Assembly: GCA_948470475.1 (NCBI GenBank)
Contig: OX419346.1
Location: 2,311,731 to 2,375,730 of the forward strand
Direction of reading: 5' to 3'
Source of the DNA: Galaxea fascicularis
Lineage: Eukaryota; Cnidaria; Anthozoa; Scleractinia; Euphylliidae
DNA: 64,000 bases
Part shown: in pieces, positions 33,481-44,473 of the stretch
Numbering within the stretch: the stretch's first letter is position 1
Layout: each line of letters opens with the position of its first letter
The notes under the pieces: model-generated
The model's input: only the letters and a program-made list of their open reading frames with translations
Told to the model about the DNA's origin: nothing
Database searches by the model: none
Program-made: the position numbers and the translations under genes

Positions 33481-33652
33481 TAGAAATCGTGTTTCTATAA
33501 CTCGATAGAAACACAGACCTACCACGAGCTGTTGATGTAATAATGACGCGAGCAAAGAGAATTTACATTTTCATGATCAAAGTTAACAAGTTGTTTTCCT
33601 TTTTTTCGTCCCGGTGTTTTTTAAAAGAAATAGAAAACATGTTCTCCGTGTT

Positions 33653-33694
33653 CTATCAAGTTATAGAAACACCCGGGAAAGTTTGGGAGAACTC

Positions 33695-33725
<31 letters not shown>

Positions 33726-33786
33726 CGTGTTCCCACAGCATTTCTCGTTCTCTCAAACTTCCACTCGTGTTTCTATAACTCGATAG
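33653..33786. repeat. Foldback MITE with nearby partial copy
   Basis: A 134-bp near-palindrome: the left arm starts CTATCAAGTTATAGAAACAC and the right arm ends with GTGTTTCTATAACTCGATAG. The arms pair through AAGTTTG-GAGAAC and GCTGTGG-AACAC to a short GCCTGCGGC centre. Another copy of the terminal sequence, GTGTTTCTATAACTCGATAG, lies just upstream near 33490-33509, so the larger unit may run from about 33488 to 33786. No transposase. Confidence 0.75.
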
Positions 33787-34445
33787 CAAGGAGAATACAA
33801 ATGTTGATATCACGAACTAAAGGGTCAGTAATGTCGTTTGAGCGATTACCTCACAAGAAATAATTGAAACGAAAATAAAGAAAATGTTGCGAACAACTAA
33901 CAACAAACAGTTACCCCTTCGTTTTGCAGTTACGTCGTTAAAATTTCTAATCTTTTTCACTTTATTCAACTTTCATGCATGAAATACAGGAAAATCGATT
34001 TATCTCAGTTGTACTCCTAAAAATCAGTGCTTAGAGTTGAGGTTGTGGGCGGAAGATAACGATGTGCGAAAATAGGGCTTGTCTGGATAAACATTGTAAA
34101 CCCTACTTTACATGTAAAGCTGACTTGATTCGGTTATGCATGTCGGGCATTTACCACAGAATAAGCTAATCTTAGAGCATGACTTCAGAGTGACAGCGTC
34201 GAAAATTAAAGAAGCGGTTTTTAAAAGTAGTGCAGATCGCTATCTTTTGGAGTTTCAGAAAACAAAGGCATTATTTGAGTTTATAAATTAAAATGAGAAA
34301 CACCGCACCACAATAAAATACCAGAACTTCCTGCTCGGCCAGGCCCAAGTCTCGGTTACTAAAAAAACTAATGTTTGAACGCTTCTTTATCGTATCTATT
34401 TAAATAAGTTTGACAAAGCTGTTTTCTAAACTACAAATAAAGCCT

Positions 34446-34658
34446 TTAATTCGACACCAAAGTGTTACAGCTGAGTGTCTTAACGTCACAAATATTCGAA
34501 TTTAAGCAGAAGACCCCGCTTGGCCAGTCTTTCTTCCAGTAATATTCACCGACAGGGCAACAGAAGAAGCACAGATACATCGCTGAGCTGGAGAAAAGGA
34601 TGTTGACAACTTGTCTTTGCCATTCATTTAGATAATCAGCCTTCTTCAGATCAGACAA
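34446..34658 (-). CDS. Hypothetical small Cys-containing ORF
   Basis: An ORF of 70 codons. A hydrophobic stretch (residues about 18-34, NILFSSSAMYLCFFCC) could be a signal peptide or a membrane segment, followed by a short domain with CPVGEYYWKKDWPSG and three further cysteines. I do not recognise the family. It could be a secreted peptide, a terminal exon of a larger gene or chance. No promoter was identified. Confidence 0.2.
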   Translation of the reverse strand: MSDLKKADYLNEWQRQVVNILFSSSAMYLCFFCCPVGEYYWKKDWPSGVFCLNSNICDVKTLSCNTLVSN

Positions 34659-35555
34659 TTATTTTTTCTTGCAGCTAGGTAGCCCAGAATTTACTCAATC
34701 GCCTCAAAAAATAAGGGTACTATGTCCTAAAAGAAAGACGAAAAGTTAAGAATGAAAGACAGTGTAAGAAGTGGATGAATCATGTGCGTGTGTGTCTATG
34801 GCAGCTTTTGACCGCTCTGAGACCAAGAGGGTTTAGATGGCTTGACCCGGCTTCATGGAGAGAGATCCACGCTGCGAGAAACACTTGTGGCTGATCATAT
34901 CACTGGACACGAAACCCGAAATCACGAAGAGCATACGAAAAGTTCAGTTGTGTTTTGTCTACTACTGTGAAACAGTAGCATGAAGAAAATCCAGCCAAAT
35001 ATAATATCTAATGAAACCAAAAACAAACGTACCAATAAATGATCCAGATTCTTAAACATATCCACGTGTTCTTTTCAAAAATAGAACTGTCTGATAAACT
35101 CCAACCGCAAAATCCGCTTAGTTGAAGGGTTTTTTTTAACGTTTTTAGTATTTTGTTGAGATAAATCACTAAGGAGAAGATGTTATTCTTAAGGGCTTGG
35201 TCGACAAAACATTTCTGAAATATTTCGTGAGCACAAAACTGATTGTAAGTCATTGACTCCATGAACTAATAACCTCCATTTCAGTGGCGGAGCGCTACAG
35301 GAACGTGTTTATGTATAATTTTCACTTATTAGAATTGACACCACCATAATTTTCAAATTTAAGTGCTGCACGCCAGCTTACAATTGAACTTGGGTCACAC
35401 TTTAAGATTTTACCAACGCGCACAGTATTCGAATGAACAGCATAACAGCAAAGTATTTTTTAAGGCATTCAAAGGCATTCAATTTCATCCACAGACTCAA
35501 AACGTACAACCATCGTTTACGGCATAATAAGCAGCATCACAAAAAGTACTGCTTA

Positions 35556-35714
35556 GGGCCTGATTACATGAGCCGGGCTGCTTCGGTGTGGGCTGGCCCG
35601 GTTGTCATGTAATCGCGAAGTTGATTTTTGTTGCGTTTAACAAACATGCCGAGATCCTGGCAAACTCAAACCAGCCTGGTTAACCGGGCCAGCCCGCCTC
35701 ATGTAATCAGGCCC
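35556..35714. mobile_element. Harbinger-type MITE
   Basis: Terminal inverted repeats of about 25 bp: the left begins GGGCCTGATTACATGAG and the right is its complement ending GGCCC, followed on both sides by CGGGCTG-type sequence. It is flanked on both sides by TTA, matching the 3-bp TWA target-site duplication of PIF/Harbinger elements. The 159-bp length leaves no room for a transposase. Confidence 0.7.
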
Positions 35715-36544
35715 TTAGTATCTTTCATTTCAATGGTCACACTCAGATTTCACTTGAGGAAATCACTGCCGCAACGCATTTTATACAGACTTAACGTTTA
35801 AACGATCAACCCGAAACGCCAAGTCTGTTTAAAATGCGTTGGTTTACCATTTTATCACTCTGTTTGTGTTTTACTTCTAATCAAGCTACGATGACCCAAG
35901 AACAAGAACTTATATTTGATAGAGTTAATTTTGAGCGTGGCCAGGAGATGTTGAAGATTGTTAGAGATTAATCTTAAAACGCGTTTAAGTATTAGGTCCT
36001 TAAAAAGCTTACTTGGCCGAAAACAAACTAAACTAAACTTAACTTGTCAATCAAAGCTTGACAGCGTCGTTGTCGTTAGCTTCGCATCAGTGGCATGGTA
36101 GTCTGAGCATGCACAGAACTTCGACTCGTTATTTCAAAAATAGTAATTTCCAAATAGTTTGGTCAAAGAATGTAATTAGGCGTAAGTAGACGATTCATTT
36201 GGTAGCAACCTTTGGGAGTATGGCGCCACACTGGTTTTCATACTTACTTTTCAGATAAGCTTAAAACCGCTGGAACGCATTCGAGAGAAAGTTAAAAGCA
36301 AGCCGCTCTTTTTCTCTTAATTAAACTCATGCACTTTTATCATTGCCATCTAAATGAATTCGGTTTAATGTCTAATTTAACTTATAAAGTTTGTCTACGC
36401 TTTGGTGTCCGTTGTCTCTTTGATCATCAAAAGAAAGCTACTTTTGCTAGACTGAGAAAAGAACTTTATTTTAACTGGTGCTATGTTACTGAGCTAGTTA
36501 GCTCACATGACGTGTTATGTATGACCCTTTCTGCATGAAACCCA

Positions 36545-37032
36545 TCGAAGTGGGGGGGGGGGGGGGGGAGGCGTACTTCCCTATATAAGCTATATAAGGT
36601 ATGTGCCGCCCCAAAGGGTTTGATTTTTTTAGCCGTTTTTGTCTGAAAACAGGTATAGATTTTGACCATTATGGTGTGAAATCGGGTATCGTTTTCAAGG
36701 AAACAACAAGAGCGTATAAACGCATTTGTCTTTTCAACTCCAGATGAACAATCGAGAAAGACAAGTAACCAAAATATGTCATTCGAGCTGAACTTTACCA
36801 ATTGTTGGCTTCAGGCGGCACTGATGCGAAGCCTAAATACGCTACAACAAAACCAGTAGGAAAATTTGTAACCCGGCGCAACGTCAGGTCTGAAAACGGG
36901 TATGGATTTTAAAGACCAGGTCTGAAAACGGGTGTGGAAAATGGCATGTTTTGATCTGAAATAAGGTTAGGATTTGGTGAACCAGACGGCATACCCCTAA
37001 CTAAAATTCCGACGAGTACCCCTCCCGCGGGG
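36545..37032. repeat. Interspersed repeat with internal TCTGAAAACGGGTAT units
   Basis: It starts at a 17-base G run (36552-36568). It contains GTATGTGCCGCCCCAAAGGG and four related phrases (GTCTGAAAACAGGTATAG, GTGTGAAATCGGGTATCG, GGTCTGAAAACGGGTATGG, GGTCTGAAAACGGGTGTGG) near 36640, 36675, 36888 and 36920. It ends near CCCTCCCGCGGGG. No coding. I associate it with repeats common in coral DNA; this was not checked. Confidence 0.5.
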
Positions 37033-38999
37033 AAACCCACAGTCTTCAGCGGAGGTGACCGGTAAATTAGGAAACATGCTATCACAAGGTTAAATTTCCG
37101 GCCTCAATTTGGGTGGTTCCGATCAGATAAACAAAACAGATCGTTATCAGTGTTCGTCAATCGCAAAGTAACTGATGGCACGCTAATCAAAGGCTCCGTG
37201 AGCACACTCATTCATGCATTGAAGTGAATTTGTGTCTAGATACCCAGTAGCCGGAAAAGACGGGAAGTGTTTTAAAAATACTAGATACCGGGCAGTGAAA
37301 AGGTCAAAGGAACGAAGCAAAACCTCTCTCGGGTGAAGCTCGTGTCTGTTTTTAATGCGACTGGATACCATTTTGTATTACTTCGGTGGGTTGTGTATTC
37401 GTGTTTGGCAATTGTAGTTAACAGTTGTTCAGCGAAACCTGATCGAATTTGAGCTCTAAAAACGTTCTAGTGAGGTTCTATCGCTTCGATTGCTGTGTAT
37501 GTCGTAACGAGATGAACATCATGTTGGTATCGTCAAGAAAAGGGTTATGCCAATGTCAGGGTCCATTTTTTGCGCTTTCTCCAAGAACATTTTGACAACT
37601 TGACCGCAAAATTTGTCATTGTTTCACGCAGTTACAATCTCAGGGATCCTTGCCACCTGTTGCAACAGAAGACAGTAAATACTTATACTGTAGTTACACG
37701 CAGTTTCCCAATGAGGCCTTCCTTCTTGGGGGGGGGGGGGGGGTGACGAAACGGGAGTTTTATTTAGGACCCAAAGGCATAATTCAGTTTTCTGAATTGA
37801 TCTTCAACGTGGGACCCATTAAACTGCGCCGACTTCTTAATAAGTCGGTCAGACTTGAAATGCGTTTTAATTTCCAATATTTGAATGCGATAAGATCTTG
37901 GTAAACAAACCGCTAAAATAGAACGGGAGTGCTATTAATAAAAAGTCCTTAATAATTAATTGTCAGGATTACGGTCAATATACATCATGTATAATATTGA
38001 AACGCGTCGTTTTCAAGAATGCGAACTAATATTGATGTCCAATAAAAACGAATTGTTTATAGTTTCCGAAAAAAAAGGTGATGTGCTCTGTTTCAGATAC
38101 TTAAAGTAAAATATGCACTTTATTTATGATATTGTTACGGACTTTTCAGAATTGTACTGGTACCGGCCGACACCCTGAGAAAACTGAAACGTTTTCAACT
38201 TCAGTGTTCAAGGGAAAAGCTATATTTCGAAAACGGAACCAAGAATAAGGATAGTATGAACAATGAAATTTATCTGAAAATGCATCACACAGTTGTTCCA
38301 GTGAGTGACAAACATATACTTGGAAAAAAATAAGCTTAGCCAGTATCTCAGCAGGAGGGAATTCTACGATCTTTCTTTTACATGTTCGGATTATCGACCA
38401 CCGCTGAACAACTTAAGTGTCATGTGAGCAAACACAAGGCTGCAAATACAACTTGTTGCTGTAAAAGAGAGGGCTGTTATCATTTCTCTTACAGGGTAAA
38501 TTATTTTATCTCTGTTTAAATTGAAGCATCACTAGTCTTTCTGCCTACATAATAGACGTATTGTTGTGCAGGGACGACTTAACGTGTCACGTGGTAACTA
38601 GCACCTTGGTCCGTGTTTTAGTCTAAAAGTTTAGATAGCGACCTTGTATTCGTTGTAAACTGCCACAAAATGAAAATATGCACGTTATCTGGGCCCTCAA
38701 GAGTCTGAAACAAAATGCTGCAACTTCCTACAATTAGTCCAATACACCTGCTGTTTTCTTGCTCTTGACATTATGAATATGACTGATTCATTTTACCAAG
38801 GGCGCCCAGTAACGGTTATAATTATAGGGGCCAATGAAAATAGAGGTTTAGAGAGCTACAGGACTACTCTTTAAAAGTCTACAAATAATCCTGTGAAAAA
38901 TAATCAACTATTGGATACATGGTCGAACAAACTATGTAATCCGTGGGGTGTTGGGAGGGGGGGGGTGAAATGTGATGGGCATAAGGACTGTTGGTAAAA
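37033..38999. other. Intergenic, nothing recognised
   Basis: Apart from the G runs I see no gene or structured repeat. Open frames are short and their composition is unremarkable. Confidence 0.4.
37728..37743. repeat. Poly-G run
   Basis: Sixteen consecutive G residues. A weaker run of nine is near 38958. These may be assembly-sensitive or G-quadruplex-prone sites. Confidence 0.9.
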
Positions 39000-39440
39000 G
39001 TAAAGTTTATCAATTTCTATAGCGCATTACCATGACGCAATGATCTAATGCGCTTTACAACACTTTGTGCGGGACTTTGCCAGACTGCTTATATAGGCGC
39101 AAATTGCAGCCACGCAGTTCACAATCTTATTATAGAGAGTAGTATGATACACAGGTGCCCCCAGAACAGACTAAGTGAATAAACCATTACACCGGGGACT
39201 ACGTCCTCTACTCTTTGCGATCAGTGTGTGGGTTCTTTAACGTCCCACACCAGTACTGTGAGACGGGACCTTCGGTTTTATCGTCCTTATCCGAGAAGAC
39301 TAGAAAGTCTAACCATTTGCAGATGTTATTGCAAAGAGAGCACTTTCTCCTCAATTATTTAAAGACCCTGAGTGTTGAACCCCCGACCTCCCGCACAGCA
39401 GTCCGGTGCCCTACCAACTGGGCTAACCGGTCGGCGGTAA
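39000..39440 (-). mobile_element. tRNA-derived SINE (long body)
   Basis: Read on the minus strand, the head is tRNA-like: GACCGGTTAGCCCAGTTGG contains an A box (plus about 39413-39426), and GGTCGGGGGTTCAAC carries a B box (plus about 39374-39388). A body of about 350 bp follows, containing the complement of TTCTTTAACGTCCCACACC, and ends near a GCGCTATAGAAATTG segment around 39015. The head departs from a functional tRNA (no acceptor-stem pairing), so it is a SINE. Confidence 0.7.
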
Positions 39441-39449
39441 TGTACAAAT

Positions 39450-42400
39450 TTCAGTAACAAGATATAGTTGAAGAGCAAATTATATTTCCATACGTTCGCT
39501 TTGTTATCTATCACATCGAACAGAACTGAGAATAGCTCTGGGAGCCACAAATGTATTAATTTCGTATCCATTCCCTTGAGTCTTCTTCCTCTAACCTACG
39601 AAAACAAAGATTTCCCGAATATTTCAGTCGTCCTTTCCTCGCGTATTGTACGACATAACCCCTGCAGTCAGGATATTTTTAGATTGTTTCAAAGTCCTTT
39701 TGGCTTTGCCCAACAAGTTAATCATGATTGTGAATTGTTCACCAAGTATCGATCAGTGAAATAGTCATTCAGCTGGAGATTTTTTCAGAATTCAGTGCAC
39801 GTCCGTCAGTGCAGGTCATCGATGAGCGCGGCAACTGAGAAACGTTCAGGTAAACGTACATTTAAACTTGCTTTAGATCTGCTACGCTGCATTTTCCATC
39901 GTTCGTTCGCGCGAGGCCGATTTTAATACTGCCACCTCTACTTTGCCTTCAACATGTCCACTGAATTCGACATTATTGCATTTCTCATAATCTTGCTAAC
40001 ATTTTTTTCCCAAGTGGAGTCCATACTTTGCCTTTACCCACTTTTATACTATTTTCTCTCAACAACGATCCACGTGAAACTCACACTGACTTAATTTCGA
40101 AGTTCTTATTTTGATTGACAACTGCATTATACAATTGTTAAGTTTGTACTGAACTTTAGAATTTTCGACCGAACTTCGGAAAGCATTGGTTAAAAGTTCT
40201 GTCAAGGGCGCTGTTGTGTTGCATTCGGATCATTCGTGCAAACTCTAATGACAGTAGATTTTCACTGCAGGTTCCCCTCGCTTATTCAGTGGAGGCACGA
40301 TGGTTCATGCATGCACTGGTGGTTAGCTCTCGCATTGGAGGTATGTTGCGTTCTTAAGACGCGGGTAGAAACCAAACCTTTTTTTTTTCTCAAGCGTTTC
40401 TGCCTATGTTTAGGTTAAGGGTTGGTGTAAAACAGCAAATCATTGGTAGTTGTTACAAGATCAGAAATTTAACCTTTTCATATTAACCGCATAACTAAAA
40501 CGCTTAGAGACAGGGCGAAAAATTTTTAGACTTTTGTATTGATTTCGTCGCCATTGCGACAACAGTTGTATCGCCACAGATCGGTTCATGATATCATACG
40601 AGCGCACGTGATCTGAAAGTAATACGATTACTTTTTCGGGCAATTAGCCACGCGCCTCCACTTACGAAGCGGGGGTTCCGATTCATTAACAACCAAGGAA
40701 ATAACTGATTTTGGTGGAAATTAGCCGAATGTGTTGTGGATAACGAGTTTAAAACTCAAACAAACTGCAACTGCGTTCATTTTTTAGTGTTCCCTTATCG
40801 ATTTGCCAACGGTCTCATGACTCGTCTTAATTCAATTAATGTAGAATCGATTCGACTTTGTACCTGTTTCAAAATCCAATTTTTCTGTAAGTCTGTTCCG
40901 GCATTCATAGAAAGTACCCGCTGTTACTTACTTAAGACATTTGCTTTTTGCGTATAGAGCAAACAAACTTTAGGGGGAGGGTATCACGCTTTATCCGATG
41001 CCAAAAGGATTGTAAGGTAACGTATACAGTCCTTATCAGAAGATACCTCAAAGTGTCGGTGACATGTATTTCAATGCAGGCATCATTCCAAGTCATGACA
41101 TGGTCAGTTTGCAATCCACATGAAACTAATGACACTCAAAAAATAAAAATAATAAAATAAACCAGCAAGCTCTTCTCCCCTTTCTAGCATGGTAAACACA
41201 GAACGATACAAACTCGCGTAAATTTTTTGCGAATCTTAAACAAACATATTTTAGTTAAACCTTTTACAATTATAGCAGCTTCGCGATCTGAAGGTCGGGC
41301 TAGTTCTGTGCATTTTATAAATAAAGCGTCAGGAGAAGGATGGCATTTTAAATCATTTTCGATTTCCTAGCCCCAGTTTGGTATATGCATTGTTCGACTT
41401 AGTTTTCTGACCTCATGGAAATCCAACTTTTTCGGACTTTGTACCTACCCGTTCCAAGATCTATTTTTTCCCTCACTAACAGAGTGGTTTAGGACGAAAC
41501 CATATGCCTGAAAGTCTATACAGGATTTAGTGAATTCTGGCTGGTAAAATATTGCATTTATCACTGTTAGGTCTGGAATAAGCTGAGTTTCAAATAGGCT
41601 ACTGTAAGTTTAAATGAAACTGTTGTTAGCAGTAATAACAGCTTTTGATCGCCAGGGTCATTATTAAGAGTAAAACGAAGATCACATAACTTCACACAGT
41701 TCCCGCGGGGAACAGGAAAAGTTAAAAAGATCGTCCATTTCAGTTCTTTTGTTGAGATCCGAAAAGAAAATGGCAATTTAAAACACTTCATTTATTCTTC
41801 GTTTTAGCTACGAATGAACTGTAGGAGGTTGCGTGATGAGGGTATTTTTTGGAGCGTTTTTCGGGACGTGACTTCTTGTTTGTTATTACGTTCCATAACA
41901 CGGACTTTGTACATTTGTACGTTTGCTACAACTACAAAAAACATTTGAAGGCCTAGTGTTATGATCCTTAAGTTTAAAAAACAGATTTATTCGTTCGTTT
42001 GTCGCCGGATCGCAATTTTTCATTCTATAGACTTGCTTTTACAGTCATCGAACCAGTATGAAAACAGTAATTTTCGTTTCTCTTTGGGTTTTTCCGTTTT
42101 GACGTTTTCGAAGTCGCGAATGACTTCATTTACAAACTTGACGAGATACCGCAGATTTGATTAAATATTGTTTGATGCTCTTGATTGTCAGTTCGAATTA
42201 GTTATTGTCAATTTGTTCAGTTTGCCGATGTAAGGTAATCTCAAGCCCATCAGTTCGAATGATCTTATAGTTTCTCGGTTATTTTACTTCCCTTTGTAAT
42301 AAATTTTCCAGTTCCTTACATTAGCGAAGAGTGAATAAAAAGTGTTTCGAATGCTCTCGAGCCTGAGTCTGAATTAACATTCAGTAGGGTTGCAGTTGAA

Positions 42401-44252
42401 GTCAATCTCTAATGAACACACTGGTCATTCGTCGTATTCTTCGTAAATCAGTCATCCACATACCTACCATAAAATGGTGGGTTTCTTGGCAATGCACGTC
42501 TTCGTTTGCACATGAGTAGGTTAACTGTGGTGGATGAAAGGGCAAGCCCATGCTACATCCATCGTTTCCTCAGTATAGGGATCTCATTTTAGCTGAATAC
42601 AGTTCGTTTTGAAACTCTAATCTGCTTCAACAGTAGTTCGAAGGCTGATACTCAGGATGGACGTTTGTTTGTTGCGCTGGGCGAACTTACTACATTATGT
42701 ATCGGTATTCCAGGCGAAAACAAGGAGGTAACATAGTACAATCTCGACTTCGATTGCCTGTTTCCCTGTTTTTAGAACGTGCTTGCGCACAATCGTTCAA
42801 CTCACTTCCTCTTACGCTCTCGACGCCTAAAACGAACACCAGGTGTAACGACCACCAGGTTGAACGAAATCGGTTTTATTCGAAGTTAGCTTAAGGAAAG
42901 CATTTGTGATATGGCAGAAACATTGGCGTAAAATAAAGAAATTCAAGTTTCTAGTTTTGAAATTACTTCAGCTAAGTTTAAGCATATTCTTGGAGGTCTC
43001 TTGATCACCTATCAGCCAGAACTCACATAAGAGAGAAGTACCTTTGCGGCATCAAATCCCTCCTTAAATAACTTGTTCCTTTAGAAAAATGGATTTCATC
43101 TCCCTTCAAATGGCCTTTGTAACACTAAGGCATCAACGCACATTTGTGAGAGCACCTTTTCACTTTAGTCTCAATTAAAGTCTACAACCTAAATGCTGAC
43201 TCAAACGGTAAGAACGATCACAACCAGCAAATCACGCAGAACACCACCACTATTATGTATTCTTAGGAAAGGGTTTGGCGGCTGCACATACATGAAATAA
43301 TGGAGGAATTGATGAGGACTTCTGCATCACCTGTTCCTGTCCAAATCTTAACCTTGCAACTGACTTATTCTGCTTCCGATGGGAACTGTAATTACGCAAT
43401 CTTTATCCAAATCAATAAACAAGACCCCACCTCCATCACCGCCCTATTAGCCATTTTTGCACACAGTTGTTGACCTTGAACATCGACAAAGTTCAGTATT
43501 TCTATTAAGATTTCACCTCAATTATATCTATCTATAGCGGCTGTCATCAGTGCATTAATATGCTTTCGGTCCGATCTCGTCGAGCTAGGCCCTTCTCCAT
43601 TCAGCACTCGTAAGGGTGATTAGCACAACACTATTATTACCCTTTTTTTTCAATCCTACGATTTTGACTGTGAGATCGTTTTGAGTCTCAGACAATAGTT
43701 TAAGCATGATACATTCTTGTTTGATGAAATTTCTGATTTTGAGTTCGTTAATTACAAACCCTACCTCTCCCGTTTCGAGGTTGAATCCACCTCAGCGACA
43801 TTACCTCCTCGCGGTGAAAAGTGTTCCTGTTTGTCGCCCTTTTTTCCCGAATTGAGAAAACAATTGAAGGAAGTATTTACCGACAACTTAATTTTTTTTT
43901 CCTGTATTGCGAAAATGTATTCCAGGAAGTTTTTACCGACTATTTATTATTAATATATATTTTTTTGGTTCTGCATTACGAAAACAAGTTCTCAGATGTG
44001 TTAACCGACAATTTATCACGCTATTTCCTTAATCAAGAGGAAAGACAGATAAGGACTTACTGCTTAGGGATAATCTCAAGTATAAGTGTTAAATAAGGAA
44101 TATTCTGGAATTCAGTGTAAAGTGATGATAGCTTTATAATCCACAGTATCACTCTAGTTTCCTGAAACGGATGCCATCACGAAAAGATGGACGCTCTTTC
44201 CTCTCATTTTTGTTTTTACTTTTTTTACAGGTTGATTGGAGTCGAACTTCAC
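39450..44252. other. Intergenic, nothing recognised
   Basis: Many stop-limited short frames on both strands; none has family features. No clear inverted repeat or tandem array was noticed apart from homopolymer runs. A spliced gene with short exons could escape notice here. Confidence 0.35.
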
Positions 44253-44473
44253 TTACAGTGCGACGCGTCTTACCGTGGCCACCCAACAAACATTTTTACA
44301 AGTTAGCCACTGATCAAGGTACACGAATTTGATTGACAGACACGTCTCCGTAGAAAGTTTCAACACGCAACAACCAAATGGAGGCGTGTCTGTCAATCAA
44401 ATTCGCGTACCCTGATTGGCTGACTTGTAAAAATGTTTGTTGGGTGGCCATGGTAAGGCGCGTCGCACTGTAA
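44253..44473. repeat. Foldback MITE (221 bp)
   Basis: Arms of about 97 bp: the left begins TTACAGTGCGACGCGTC and the right ends with the complement, GCGTCGCACTGTAA. Long matched segments include GGCCACCCAACAAACATTTT and GAATTTGATTGACAGACACG. The loop is about 30 bp near 44350-44378. A handful of mismatches indicates moderate age. No ORF of its own. Confidence 0.85.

Noticed and set aside
39374..39430. A tRNA gene on the minus strand
   Set aside because: A and B boxes are present but acceptor and other stems do not pair properly and a long SINE body follows.
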